Assembly (NCBI GenBank): GCA_963930655.1
Contig: OZ005607.1
Coordinates: 18,736,374-18,800,373 of the forward strand
Source: Myrica gale
Taxonomy: Eukaryota; Streptophyta; Magnoliopsida; Fagales; Myricaceae
Length of the DNA: 64,000 nucleotides
Direction: 5' to 3'
Positions 24,901-32,592 of the stretch are shown piece after piece. Position 1 is the first letter of the stretch; every line of letters starts with the position of its first letter. The notes below the pieces were generated by a model, which was not told where the DNA came from, ran no database searches, and saw only the letters and a program-made list of their open reading frames with translations. Made by a program: the position numbers and the translations under genes.

Positions 24901-25691
24901 GAAAATACATAGAACTGCCATCATCAGATATTCTTACATTGCAAGACTATAAAACATGTCTGCAGAACAATCACAGGTAGGCACAATCCTGGTTAAGTAT
25001 TGGAAATCAAAACAAGAACTAAAATTTCCAAAAATGAGAGTGGTTATGCTGCACATGGTGTAAAAAAATTAGTGACGCTATTGCATAATCAAGTTCACAC
25101 TTTCACCACTAATGAAGCTATTTTATGTATAAAGATTATTTAATCAACAATCAAGTGCTAGTGCAAAGTCTACCATTTCATACCTTTAGGAAGATGGTTG
25201 TTCAAAATGTAATCAACAAGCGTGCTAATGTAGGAAAAAATTTCACTCTCCAACATTTATCAGGATTGACGTTACCTCCAGATGCCCCCCCCCCCCCCCC
25301 CCAAACCCCAAATTGTCCAAAAACCATAAACCCATAATATCATTAAGCATTCGGATTAATCCATGGGAATGTCTACTTACCCAATTATAGAATATCAAAA
25401 GAGAAGACTTACATCATCATCAGAGTCACTTGAACTCAAAGGCTCGGCCAAGTCGTCAGATCCTCCGAACTTGCAGGCAGCCGAAGAAACAGCAGGCCAA
25501 GAGGGCTGCTGCTGCTGCTGCGTCGTCGTCGTCGTCGTCTGCTGCGGCAGCTGTTGCTGCTGCTGTGGTTGTGGGGCAGAGGAGGCCTTGCCGACCATGC
25601 GGGCCTCGAGCTTGGCAATCTTGGTAGGCAGTGACTGGTCGGACTGATTGGAGGAGTTGGACGAGAAATGCATGAGCAAGTCGTCCGACAT
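6954..25691 (-). CDS. TSL: TOUSLED serine/threonine kinase, N-terminal exons 1-7 (partial)
   Basis: Exons read leftwards: 25691-25413, 24682-24593 (copy 2a) and 23393-23304 (copy 2b), 9806-9621, 8264-8214, 8009-7902, 7710-7666, 7066-6954. All have GT-AG borders, and exons 1-6 are multiples of three. The protein opens [20 protein letters not shown], like Arabidopsis TSL, then a Gln/Thr-rich tract, an [11 protein letters not shown] segment, a basic [14 protein letters not shown] segment, a coiled-coil ([20 protein letters not shown]) and [19 protein letters not shown] is a nuclear kinase active in replication-coupled chromatin assembly and flower and leaf development; N-terminal coiled coils drive oligomerisation. 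About 292-322 residues of the usual 690 are visible. The kinase domain is outside the window or absent. Intron 2 is about 13.5 kb because of nested LINEs. Confidence 0.93.
8300..8640 (+). repeat. TRIM-like LTR relic in TSL intron 3
   Basis: An LTR-like end GGGGTGTTACA at 8605-8615 is followed by AATAATATCAGAGTCAGAC, which resembles the TGGTATCAGAGC primer-binding site complementary to initiator tRNA-Met. A CAGGTCCCACATGGAATCC block upstream matches the GTGGGACTC motif of the left-edge repeat on the other strand. No gag or pol. The 5' limit is a guess. The rest of the 1.36-kb intron 3 (8265-9620) shows nothing else. Confidence 0.4.
10798..11636 (+). mobile_element. Twin-primed, 5'-inverted LINE insertion
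   Basis: Two abutting pieces of one LINE in opposite orientation. The left piece (about 10804-11428) is minus strand and encodes RT motifs: [20 protein letters not shown], then [16 protein letters not shown] and [12 protein letters not shown]. The right piece (about 11429-11630) is plus strand and encodes the ORF2 C-terminal end ([14 protein letters not shown]) with 3' UTR and A-rich tail. This is the signature of twin priming during target-primed reverse transcription. A short AAAGTT repeat at 10798-10803 and 11631-11636 may be the target duplication. It interrupts ORF1 of LINE copy B. Confidence 0.78.
11952..12604 (-). mobile_element. 5'-truncated LINE (copy C), zf-RVT end
   Basis: A minus-strand LINE 3' end: a T-run from 11952, 3' UTR, then a reading frame 12568-12020 with the zf-RVT segment ([20 protein letters not shown], then [19 protein letters not shown]) and the conserved C-terminus. 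It is cut off inside a segment equivalent to [12 protein letters not shown]. It is inserted in ORF1 of copy B. Possible target duplication is poor (GGGAGAAGG left, GGGAAGG right), so the right limit is approximate. Confidence 0.8.
13780..17425 (-). pseudogene. LINE ORF2 polyprotein (EN-RT-zf-RVT), one stop and one frameshift
   Basis: Begins [20 protein letters not shown]. Endonuclease landmarks are [26 protein letters not shown] and [10 protein letters not shown]. The RT carries [49 protein letters not shown] and [11 protein letters not shown] with the catalytic Asp pair. The C-terminal zf-RVT is [20 protein letters not shown] with a [13 protein letters not shown] motif. Two lesions separate it from open: a TGA at about 16911-16913, where the frame otherwise continues [16 protein letters not shown], and a frameshift at about 15395-15410 between MEGFF and VGNGGVSIS. 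Full length would be near 1,210 residues. Confidence 0.9.
17422..19506 (-). CDS. LINE ORF1 protein, open, 694 aa
   Basis: Uninterrupted ORF starting [20 protein letters not shown]. Residues 1-130 form the best conserved block, shared with the other copies ([17 protein letters not shown], then [20 protein letters not shown] and [18 protein letters not shown]). Near residues 250-270 is a [12 protein letters not shown] CxxC motif. A long Ser/Pro-rich variable middle follows (350-600), then [20 protein letters not shown] and a basic C-terminus. In L1 elements ORF1 binds element RNA to form the RNP; no RRM or CCHC knuckle is visible here, so RNA binding is inferred. Its TGA overlaps the ORF2 ATG (ATGA at 17422-17425), suggesting reinitiation. 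Confidence 0.85.
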   Translation of the reverse strand: MAFFRSLVVEAKSFQFSVSSSGLVTLSEQNRKFQHSIRFGRYGVLWLANMFGKLAESKNSRDFSERFNEPPRAFLAQLCSNQRGRYVALAEFGDRRRRGCVMIPEGRSSEGWQAFALTCDEVLSAIGELTRRKKKFVASSIRNGLSFADITQSGLPEKTAAGTREFRKVSADVGCMHEYASVGVPLSPHAPLVEGMVSSETNNFSGEAVLAAGSEGVLWAHILKLKEDLDGLIGLVKNSNVGSMLLGGPMLDLCCKVCGFKLVAQNSLGVVHRSLASTGGLSGLGSSPPQTEENFLAPDQATGSGPSLPEAHPLAFIRTPGLGSSQPVAQSVAPEPGFSQHAAQSLAPVQADAQLVEFVQIGPMVVSDVVSKSTTVPGGRTLGVGDSSFSSAGEVGIAGFSPELTLGFADPAIIAASSEPLCVEPEVEMKFSTTSVEVLGDADDLPAPSPVSNSCGSLGVYSEQFSQLLLEGTEVGRVCVSREEFSSGQEFLSDGTELDGRGIRKFREAGNLEVSGSLAQDPSSSSFGLGRLFDEKGVHGSSSPPSSDLPLCVSMLNVEGEVNLSRALVVRPDDSPLLASSLSIGEVPGENSQAVSDLALVNSPQPVNSEWVLSMISSFRHMVGVSCEDHEEELQTLFAALEKERTLSFSKNTSRVGSRGLRELKGLSTSVNYEGKTYVSRKSRQAGRGQLISL
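19865..20416. repeat. 272-bp tandem duplication across a LINE/LINE junction
   Basis: Copy 1 (19865-20136) and copy 2 (20137-about 20416) both begin ATGGTCTAATAATAGAT and run through a piece of LINE copy B endonuclease, then the A/T tail and 3' UTR of LINE copy E, ending at an AACATTGCAT / AACACTGCAT site. Copies differ by scattered substitutions and small indels. Since each copy spans the junction of the two LINEs, the duplication came after the copy E insertion. Confidence 0.85.
20004..21605 (-). mobile_element. 5'-truncated LINE (copy E)
   Basis: Minus-strand LINE 3' half: tail complement at about 20004 (and again near 20275 because of the tandem duplication), then decayed frames 20861-20664 (zf-[23 protein letters not shown]), 21198-20968 and 21653-21420 ([20 protein letters not shown]). 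It is cut at a segment equivalent to RITLIKSTL and directly meets plus-strand LINE copy B sequence at about 21605, so two truncated ORF2 halves face head to head. A TATCTT microhomology occurs at both edges. Confidence 0.75.
23304..23393 (-). other. TSL: TSL exon 2, downstream copy (2b)
   Basis: Ninety bases, 30 codons, phase 0, preceded by an acceptor AG and followed by GTAGGT. It encodes [20 protein letters not shown] and on to FEQVE. This copy is slightly closer than 2a to the Arabidopsis FLIRANTKKRQK segment because it keeps QKRQK. Flanking intron sequence is also shared with copy 2a, so this is a segmental tandem duplication and not a retrocopy. Confidence 0.9.
23560..23655 (-). mobile_element. 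tRNA-derived SINE or tRNA-like relic
   Basis: On the minus strand a box-A-like TAGCTCAATTGG (complement of 23628-23639) is followed about 45 bases on by a box-B-like GGTTCAAGATCC (complement of 23572-23583). This spacing and order are those of an RNA polymerase III promoter in tRNA-derived SINEs. It does not fold into a convincing tRNA by eye, and no target duplication is clear. It lies in the intron between the two exon 2 copies. Confidence 0.55.
24495..25302. repeat. Homopolymer tracts in TSL intron 1
   Basis: A run of 13 G at 24495-24507 and of 18 C at 25285-25302. They mark mutable sites and possible assembly or sequencing error points. The intervening intron is otherwise unremarkable apart from sequence shared with the region upstream of exon 2b. 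Confidence 0.7.
24593..24682 (-). other. TSL: TSL exon 2, upstream copy (2a)
   Basis: Ninety bases, 30 codons, phase 0, with acceptor AG and donor GTAGGT. It encodes [20 protein letters not shown] then [10 protein letters not shown]. Its spacing from copy 2b is 1,289 bp. Neither copy has a stop or a damaged splice site, so the transcript could include either or both and stay in frame. Confidence 0.9.
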
Positions 25692-26014
25692 TGCTACTGT
25701 ATGTCTCACAATGTACAGAAGTTCTTCAGATCATTTGGGTCGGTATCGAATTTTGCTTGGAGTGGTGGGTTTTGGTCTCAACTAAACTCCAGAACGTTAT
25801 GCTTTGCTTTGGGGGACAGGAAGTGAAGGTTTGAATATACACAATGGTGGGAAATAGGCCAAAGGATTAGACTCAAATAAGAAAACGTTTTCAAGAAAAC
25901 ACCAGAGAGGAACTACACACACAGAGAGCGAGACAGAGAGCGAGATTTGGTGAGAGAAAAATTAGGGTTTTGAATTTTGGCAAGGGGAGGGGAGGATTAA
26001 GGGAAGGAGACTTA
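25692..26014 (-). promoter_or_regulatory. TSL: TSL 5' leader and proximal promoter region
   Basis: Sequence upstream of the TSL start codon at 25691-25689. It contains GA-rich AGAGAGCGAGA repeats near 25920-25945 and a TTAGGGTTTT telo-box-like motif near 25960-25975, common in leaders of plant housekeeping genes. An upstream in-frame ATG (25709) would add six residues, MRHTVA, but the MSDD start matches the family. No TATA box is clear. A Tourist MITE begins about 320 bp upstream of the start codon. Confidence 0.45.
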
Positions 26015-26213
26015 GGCTGCGTTTGTTACAAAAATTTTACCAAAAATTTTATCTCTCTCCTAATAAAATACTTCAATATAATCTCTCTCTTCCTTCAAAA
26101 AATATAAAATATTACAAAAACTATAAAATATTACCTCTCTCTTCACTTTTTCACTAAACCCAATACCAACAATAAACTCAATACCAAAAATTTTACCACA
26201 CAATCCCTCCTTA
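26012..26213. mobile_element. Tourist-like MITE upstream of TSL
   Basis: A 196-bp AT-rich element (26015-26210) starting GGCTGCGTTTGT and ending ACACAATCCCTCC, flanked by TTA at 26012-26014 and 26211-26213, as expected for PIF/Harbinger-related Tourist elements. Its interior (TCTCTCTTCACTTTTTCAC, then AACCCAATACCAACA) is nearly the same as that of the MITE at 44070-44291. Confidence 0.82.
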
Positions 26214-26550
26214 AGAAATGAGGCATTTTCTGTGTACTTTCTTTGTTTGTTCAAAGTGTATCATTGTGTGTGCTTTTTGGACAGGAAAAGAATTCTTATG
26301 GTACCAAAGAAAGGAACATGGAGATGTGTCAAGGAGGACAAGAAAGACAACAAAAAGGGCAGGGCGGGCGATGCTATGAGGACTCGGGGCTCGGAGTGTC
26401 GGGGGTGGGGTGGGGTGGGGTGGGGTGAGTCAATGAGTGGGGGAGACGTGAATCTCTGTGTTTTTTTTTTCTATAATCATGATGTGAAACTATTTGCCGT
26501 AAATCTAGGGTTAAAGACAATTTTTGTTACCTTGCTTTTACTTTCATTTT

Positions 26551-26937
26551 AAAAATGATCGTTCGATTTTGCAATGGATCAAAAGCCGTCGTCAAGTTTG
26601 GACAAAAAATAAAAAATTAAGTCAGTTTGCGTCCAAAGTTATCATATCTAATAAAATTATACCATGTGTCCAATTAACCAAATTACCCGTGAGATAAAAA
26701 AGTTATTTTGTTGTATTTTATTTTCTTTGTTGTTTTAATTTTTTATATGACGTGTGGTCTTTGATTTGATTAATTGGACACGAGGTATAATTTTATTAGG
26801 TATGACATGTCAATCCGTAAATTTTGGACGATAGACTGAAAAATGACCGTTTTTTACTCGTTGTTCAAACTCGATGACTGCTTATGATCAATTGCAAAAT
26901 TCAAAGACTATTTTTGAAAAAAAGGAAAAAACATGGG
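26551..26937. mobile_element. Foldback element 1
   Basis: Long imperfect inverted repeats of about 130 bp: the left arm includes GATTTTGCAATGGATCA and CTAATAAAATTATACC; the right arm holds their complements (GGTATAATTTTATTAG and TGATCAATTGCAAAATTC). No coding capacity. The class of transposon is unclear. Confidence 0.65.
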
Positions 26938-27026
26938 AACAAAAATGTCAATCCTTAAATCAAAGGTGAGTATGCAACAATTCGTATTTTAGTTAACTAT
27001 CTATTTTCTTCTTAGGTTGTAATTAT

Positions 27027-27455
27027 TTTTAACAAATCGTCCTTGCATTTTTAAATTGATCACATAGCTCCTTGGATTAATTTTTTTCAAACAAGTCATC
27101 GTTCAACTTTCATCTACAAAGTTAATGGTTCACGAGTCAGCTCTCATTATGTGTTACCTAAAACTGAATAAACTTGTCACTTCAATTAAAAATTTATAGT
27201 CACATAACAATATATGTCACATGGACAAAATAAAAGAAACAAATTAAATTATTTTTAAAAACACAAGGCAGTTTAAAAATTAGAAGAAAAAAAATCACAT
27301 AATTTTAGTTCAAAATAACTCATGACAACTTATGATTGCAGTTGGCGTATGACAAAAGTTCAATGAAAGAACTTGTTTGACAAAAATTATAAAGCCAACA
27401 ACTCCTGTGGTCAATTTGAAAACTCAAGGAAGATTTGTAAAAAATATCAAAATCT
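27027..27455. mobile_element. Foldback element 2
   Basis: The left arm starts AACAAATCGTCCTTGCATTT and the right arm ends with the complement of ACAAATCTTCCTTGAG. Arms are more diverged than in foldback element 1. The following stretch 27480-27960 resembles one arm of a similar element (CATCTACAAAATTATCTTACG) without a visible partner; I see no gene there. Confidence 0.5.
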
Positions 27456-28574
27456 AGAGACCAAACGGGTACTTATTCTTTTTTTTTTTGGGATTCAGTA
27501 CTCATTCAGTCTTTAAATTATTGTCCCTCTTTAAAATTTAAATTTTCAAATTGATCATAAAAATCTCTAGATTGCATGTCTAAAATGTGCCCTCTGTTTA
27601 TTTTGCTTTTTTCTTGAGATTTGCAATCTTTATCAAACAAGTTTTTTTTAACTTTCATCTACAAAATTATCTTACGAAATGTAAGTTTCAATAGTAAATT
27701 AATACATGTCACCACCTACACTTAAATAAAATGGTCTGGTCAATTAAAATATCCAAATCACATGTTGATATGTCACATCACCCAAAAAAAAATACAACAA
27801 ACATCAGCTACCGCGATGGATTTTAAGACAAAAATTATGAAGTCATTTCTTGTTCTGAACCCATCCAATTTCTATGCTTCTGTCTTGTAAATTGTATTCA
27901 GTTGGATTCCTGGTAGAAGGAAGCTCCTAACCACTTAACTTGGTTGATTCGTAGTAGGCGTTATAATGGGATGTCTGAGGGTGAAAATTTTGGGTATTGG
28001 GGTTTAGAAAATATTATAAAGTAAAGATATGTTATGGGAGTTTATGAAAAAGTGAAGAGAGAGAAGATTTTTAATAAATATTAGGGAAATTTGCTTTTTA
28101 GTCACTGAGTTTTAACCCCATTTTATTTTTAGTCACTAAATTTAACCTGTCAAATTTTTAATCCCTCACCTTTCTATACTTGTGAAAAATGGTCCGACCG
28201 TTAGCTTCCGTTAGTCTTAGTAACGGAATTTTTTTCCACGTCAGCAATCAATTCCCACGAAACTCAAGAATTTTTCAAAAAGTTTTTCAACGTCTACCTG
28301 ATACCCAGACAAAAGCGTGCATCAAACTCCACTCTCTGACCATTTTTCGGATGTCCAAAACTCCCTCTTCCTATTCCACCCTCACAGCACTGCCATGGCT
28401 GCCAACCTCGAAGCTTATTTATTTCGCAGTCATCTTCTTCAAATGCCACTTTATTACCCAGCGACATTCTCTTGCTAACTTCTTCCCTAATAACTCTCCA
28501 GACACGCACATCTTCGCCGTACTGAGATTTTTGTTTGCTAAGTTCATCTCATTTGCACTACCAGACAAGACCGT

Positions 28575-28690
28575 GCCACTGCCATACACTGGAGAACAGT
28601 CGAGAGGTATGTTTAAGCGCTTCGACACAAACGGAGACGGGCAGCTAAGCAGGCAGGTGCTTAGAAATGCCTTCAGCAAATGGCATCCAG
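28575..28690 (+). pseudogene. Captured EF-hand fragment
   Basis: The frame 28189-28698 contains YTGEQSRGMFKRFDTNGDGQ followed by LSRQVLRNAF. This is one EF-hand calcium-binding loop (DTNGDGQLSRQV), typical of small plant calmodulin-like proteins. The rest of the 169-residue frame starts in the terminal repeat and shows no family likeness, so this is a captured piece in a chance chimeric ORF. Which EF-hand gene donated it is not clear. Confidence 0.65.
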
Positions 28691-28843
28691 CATTATGATA
28701 TAAAGTGTATATTGGAGATGGATGGCACTCCAGATAATGAGGTGTTTGTCTTTTCTCTCCGGAATCATCTCATTGTCCCTGACAGGTCAAAGTGTATATT
28801 GGAGATGGATGACACTCAGAATATGAGTTTCTCTGACCATACG

Positions 28844-29440
28844 GCCTCAAGCCAATGTTGTAAAGCAAGTTTACGAGCATTTTCATCCTTAGATAAGCCT
28901 TTCCCAACCTGCAAAGAGCTTATTAAAATAAAAACTGAGCAATATCATATAGGCGTGCATCAAATTGATTACAACTTACCTTAGCAGCTTTAGTTCTTGC
29001 CCTTGACCAACGTGAAACTGCAGTCTCAGGTTTCTCAATGTCAAAGAATGATATAGAGCTTCGCTTCAGCTCTGCAAAATCAAGCAGCTTCCACCTACAA
29101 GTTGAATTGCAAGAAAGTTTATTACATTATACACTGGGGGGTTAATGGACACTAAACCAATCCATGCCATTCTGGTAAGACAGACTCTACGCAATAAGTG
29201 TGAGCATAAAATGATTCCCTGATCAATTATCACCTTTTGTTTCTAAGGAAAAATAAATGGATAGTTTTATCCCTACGCATTATCCACACTTTTCTCTAGA
29301 GAAATGCTCATAAAAACTTATACGAACCATCTCTGCTCCACAAGAACTGCACAATCTGCTAGTTGTCTCCTTGTTCGGAAACTCTTGTACACTTTCTGCA
29401 ACTTCAGTGCAGCCTCGTATCTTTGCTTCTCTGACCATAT
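28844..29440 (-). pseudogene. Captured IQM (IQ-motif calmodulin-binding) exons
   Basis: Three exons in gene order on the minus strand with introns kept. Exon at about 29440-29328 reads [20 protein letters not shown] then [16 protein letters not shown], an IQ motif. Exon 29094-28980 reads [20 protein letters not shown] then [18 protein letters not shown]. Exon 28908-28844 reads [20 protein letters not shown]. Splice phases join them (TG|G gives WWK). These match the IQM family of plant calmodulin-binding proteins. It stops before the usual DPRHRYGHNLH segment. Retained introns show capture at DNA level. A stop lies upstream of the IQ exon. Confidence 0.82.
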
Positions 29441-29509
29441 TGGATATCATCTCATTGCTCTGTTTCCTACAAGAAAGTAAACAAAAAACAGAGGAAGAAA
29501 AAAGTAAGT

Positions 29510-29650
29510 TATGTGTCAAGTAGACCACGCTGTCGAAGGAGACGTACACCACGGACTGGGGTGGCTTTGAGTCCAGCCACTCCATGCAGTCATCGACCTT
29601 CATGAAGTCACCGCGGACGTTAGCTACCTTGGCTCGTCCTCGTTCCAGCC
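29510..29650 (-). pseudogene. Captured UDP-glycosyltransferase fragment
   Basis: Within the frame 29786-29280 the stretch [20 protein letters not shown] then [14 protein letters not shown] matches the mid-region of family 1 plant glycosyltransferases (UGT84-like), just before the PSPG box. SFD replaces the usual SFG. The frame begins in the Mutator terminal repeat and ends in the IQM region read in a wrong frame. It encodes no catalytic domain and is a capture relic. Confidence 0.75.
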
Positions 29651-29994
29651 ATCTTCGAAGAAAGTTACAAGCAAACGTGGAAACGGGGCTGACGTGAGTT
29701 TCGTGGGAATTGATTGCTGACGTGGAAACGAGGCTGGCGTCGAAAAAAATTCTGTTACTAAGACTAACGGCCGGACCATTTTTCACAAGTATAGAAAGGT
29801 GAGGGACTAAAAATTTGACAGGTTAAATTTAGTGACTAAAAATAAAACGGGGTTAAAACTCAGTGACTAAAAAGCAAATTTCCCTAAATATTAGTGCTCA
29901 AACAAGACCCACGTTCGTCCACTTGGGAATTGCAACTTTCTTGTTCCCGTGAAAGCATGGTAGTTTGTTTTATATTAAATTATTGGAAAAAATA

Positions 29995-30310
29995 AACTTT
30001 TTTGCTCCCTGACTCTTGAGAATATGACATTTGGCATCCGAAATTATCAATTTCATTCATTTCGTTCATCAACTACTAATCATTTACACTTTGCACACAT
30101 ACCGTTAATTTGGATGAAAATTGTTATTTTTGTTCAGTAGAATGACAAATTTATCCCTATACAAAATATAATTATAAAAATTATGAGGGTAAAATCGTCA
30201 TTTCACTTAAGTAAAATAGTAATTTTCATCCAATACGAAATGTAATGAAATTGATAGTTTGAGATGTAAAGTGTCATAAACCTAATAATCGGAGAGCGAA
30301 AAGTGTATTT
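29995..30310. mobile_element. Foldback element 3
   Basis: The left end TTTTGCTCCCTGACTCTTGA pairs imperfectly with the right end GGAGAGCGAAAAGTGT, and a ...CATTTGGCATCC / GTAAAGTGTCATAA pair lies inside. No coding sequence. The region 30311-30620 after it holds a 75-codon chance ORF (30372-30599) that I do not recognise. Confidence 0.5.
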
Positions 30311-30620
30311 AACTCTAAATTCTTAATCAATCAAGTTCACTTTTGCCCGTGTACATCTTCACTGGCTTAAGTTGGCTTGGTATCCCATTTTCTTTGAGGG
30401 CCAAATAGAACCTTTGTCAAATGTCAGTCACAAATCATTAAGTAACAAATATACTTTACAAACTTTTTTTCAAGATGATCAGGAAATTGTTTTCGATTGC
30501 GACGAAAATGTTCCTTTGGAGGGTGTCACGTCTATTGAAGAAACCCATTTCTTCTTCTCACTCGAGCGAAGTGGAAATACTGCAATCTCGAAGCTTTGAT
30601 TTTTATTATTTTGGGTTAAT

Positions 30621-30952
30621 TACACTTTACACCCTTGTGGTTTCATGACATTTATATTTTACATCCCGATATATCAATTTTAAGACATTAGACCCATATG
30701 GTTTGGAAGTTTTACGTTTTGCACCCCACCGTCAAAATTTATGTGATTTTGGATGGAATAAAGGAGGGCAAAATGGGAAAAAAAAACTTGCACGATTCGT
30801 GCATGTGGTCTTCTATTCCGTCCAAAATCATAGCAAATTTGACGGTGGGGTGCAAAACGTAAAATGTCAAAACCATATGGGTCCAATGTCTTAAAATTGA
30901 TATATCTGGTGCAAAGTGTAAAGGTCATGAAACTACAGGGGTGCAAAGTGTA
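30621..30952. mobile_element. Foldback element 4
   Basis: A nearly palindromic 330-bp element. Left arm TACACTTTACACCCTTGTGG and ACGTTTTGCACCCCACCGTC; the right arm carries GACGGTGGGGTGCAAAACGT and GGGGTGCAAAGTGTA. Arms are about 150 bp. The two short ORFs on opposite strands here are the same palindrome read both ways, not genes. Confidence 0.75.
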
Positions 30953-31342
30953 CTCCTATTATTTTAGTGTTTTCATGTTGAGAGTTTCTTTTCATATGTT
31001 GGGTATGTTATGTTTAGTTTGGTTTTGAAAATGTTTTTTTTCTAATGAGTAAAAATATTTTTTGACTTATGTTTTTTTAGGTGTTTGTGAGAATGATATA
31101 GTCCATAGAAATGAGGTTTGGAAAGAGAAAAGTTTTGAAATTTATTCTCTTGGAAAATGTGAGAGTAAAAAAATATGGTTGGAAAGATGATTGTTGTGAA
31201 GGAGTTTTTATGGCTTTTCGTAATTTTTAAAAAAAAATATTTGTGTTGTTTTTCACATATATTGAAGCCAGTGATTAGATAACAAAATTTATTGAATATT
31301 AAAATGTATTTTTGTGTGAAAAAATCATATTTAAATTGGAAA

Positions 31343-32578
31343 TGGGTAAAGTCATAATTAACCTCGTATGTATGGGCAAAAATCAAATTGGTAACTCAAT
31401 TATCAATTCGATGATTTGAGACCCTTTAACTTCCAAAACATTTCAATCTTCGCCATCCGTCTAAATCCATCCTTAAATCAAACGGTTTTTCAACCACCTG
31501 CTTCTCTTCCATCTGAAATGACCAACTTGCCCTTGATTCCATCTGTTGGTCGGGCTACTCAATGTCTCGATCCTAAACAGTCAAAATTATATATATGTGT
31601 GTGTGTGTGCGCGCGCGCGCGCGCGCAAAGTTGAACCTCCCTTTCACCTCTGCTCGTAACTCTTGAGGAGCTTCAGCTTGAGCTACTATATCCTTATCCC
31701 CATAATGGAGAAGTCTGGGTACTACAGTGATGGCATCTACAGGTCTCCCAGACCACCTGTCGTGCTACCCATACAGCCTGACCTCTCCATGGTCTCCTTC
31801 CTCTTATCCTCACAAACTTGCCCTCATCGACACCGATTCCTCCCAAACCTTGTCCTTCTCCCAGTTCAAATCCACGATGGCTAAACTCTCTCGTGGTTTG
31901 GTACATCTGAGCATCAAGAAGAGCGATGTCGTCTTCATCTTCGCTCCTAATTCCATCAAGTTCCCTCTCTGCTTCTTTGCGGTGGTCGCCGTCAATGCAA
32001 TTGCCACCACCATCAACCCCGTCTACATGGTGAATGAGCTCGCCAAGCAAATCAAAGACTTCAACCCCAACTTGGTTATAACCGTCCCCGAATTGTGGGA
32101 CAAAGTCTAAAGATTTCAAACTCTCAGTCGTCTTCTTGGGACCGGATCATGCTTATATTACTTATTCAATGTGAAGCAAACTGACATCGCAACGTTGTTG
32201 TACTCCTCCGGCACGACCGGTACAAGCAAGGGAGTGATTCTGACTCACGGTAATTTCATCAATGCGTCACAGATGATCGTGATGGACCAATAACTAGATG
32301 GGGAGAGGGACAACGTCTTTCTATGCATCCTGCCGATGTTCCACGTGTTCGGGCTGGCGGTGATAATATACTCGCAACTGCACAAGTCAGGTTGGTCATG
32401 GAAGAGAAGCACATGGGACGCACCTGGTTGAAAAACCGTCTAATTTAACGAAGGATTTAGACGATGGCGAAGATTGAAATGTTTTCAAAGTTAAGGGTCT
32501 CAAATCGCCGAATTGATAATTGAGGATACCAATTTGATTTTTTTTCCATGCATACGAGGCTAACTATGACTTTACCCA
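31343..32578. mobile_element. Mutator-like element carrying a 4CL-like fragment
   Basis: Inverted ends of about 165 bp: the left begins TGGGTAAAGTCATAATTAAC, and the right end read on the other strand begins TGGGTAAAGTCATAGTTAGC. The ends continue through a GATTTGAGACCC block and a GGTTTTTCAACC block. The interior holds a broken acyl-CoA ligase-like gene. The flanks (AATTGGAAA, AGGTAGAAA) match at six of nine positions, so the target duplication is weak. Ends are the same family as the 508-bp element at 32602-33109, which has a perfect 9-bp duplication. Confidence 0.75.
31705..32400 (+). pseudogene. 4-coumarate:CoA ligase-like gene fragment
   Basis: Starts [20 protein letters not shown], then after a frameshift near 31805 continues [57 protein letters not shown] and [12 protein letters not shown] stop and shift follow, then the AMP-binding signature [20 protein letters not shown] and FHVFGLAVIIY. 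This is an acyl-activating enzyme of the 4CL-like (peroxisomal type) group. It lacks the segment between WDKV and the signature and everything after about residue 260 of 540. Inactive. A TG/GC dinucleotide tract lies upstream at about 31595-31626. Confidence 0.85.
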
Positions 32579-32592
32579 AGGTAGAAACTTCC

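Larger units (their letters stand above)
28075..29893. mobile_element. Pack-MULE carrying three host gene fragments
   Basis: Element 28084-29884 (1,801 bp) with terminal inverted repeats of about 185 bp that are nearly identical. Both start GGGAAATTTGCTTTTTAGTC. It is flanked by a perfect 9-bp target duplication TAAATATTA at 28075-28083 and 29885-29893, the size typical of Mutator. The interior has no transposase but contains exons of an IQM gene, a UGT fragment and an EF-hand fragment. High TIR identity and a perfect target duplication suggest a recent insertion. Confidence 0.92.
27961..29910. mobile_element. Older Tourist-like MITE split by the Pack-MULE
   Basis: The complement of the MITE core (AAAAGTGAAGAGAGAGAAGA at 28048-28067) is present at 27975-28083. 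After the Pack-MULE the MITE resumes as TAAATATTAGTGCTCAAACAAGACCC (shown here in two parts: TAAATATTAG then TGCTCAAACAAGACCC). Joining the parts and removing one TAAATATTA restores a normal MITE end, so the MITE predates the Pack-MULE. Confidence 0.6.

Noticed and set aside
25395-25709. Overlapping ORFs on several frames across the Q/T-rich tract
   Set aside because: Trinucleotide repeats open every frame; only the minus frame starting MSDDLL matches a family (TSL exon 1).
29280-29470. Minus-strand frame ending [17 protein letters not shown] as a novel protein
   Set aside because: Another frame of the same bases reads the IQ motif [16 protein letters not shown] of an IQM exon; the long frame is accidental.
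30680-30946. Two similar ORFs on opposite strands (63 and 88 codons)
   Set aside because: They are the same palindromic foldback arm read in both directions.
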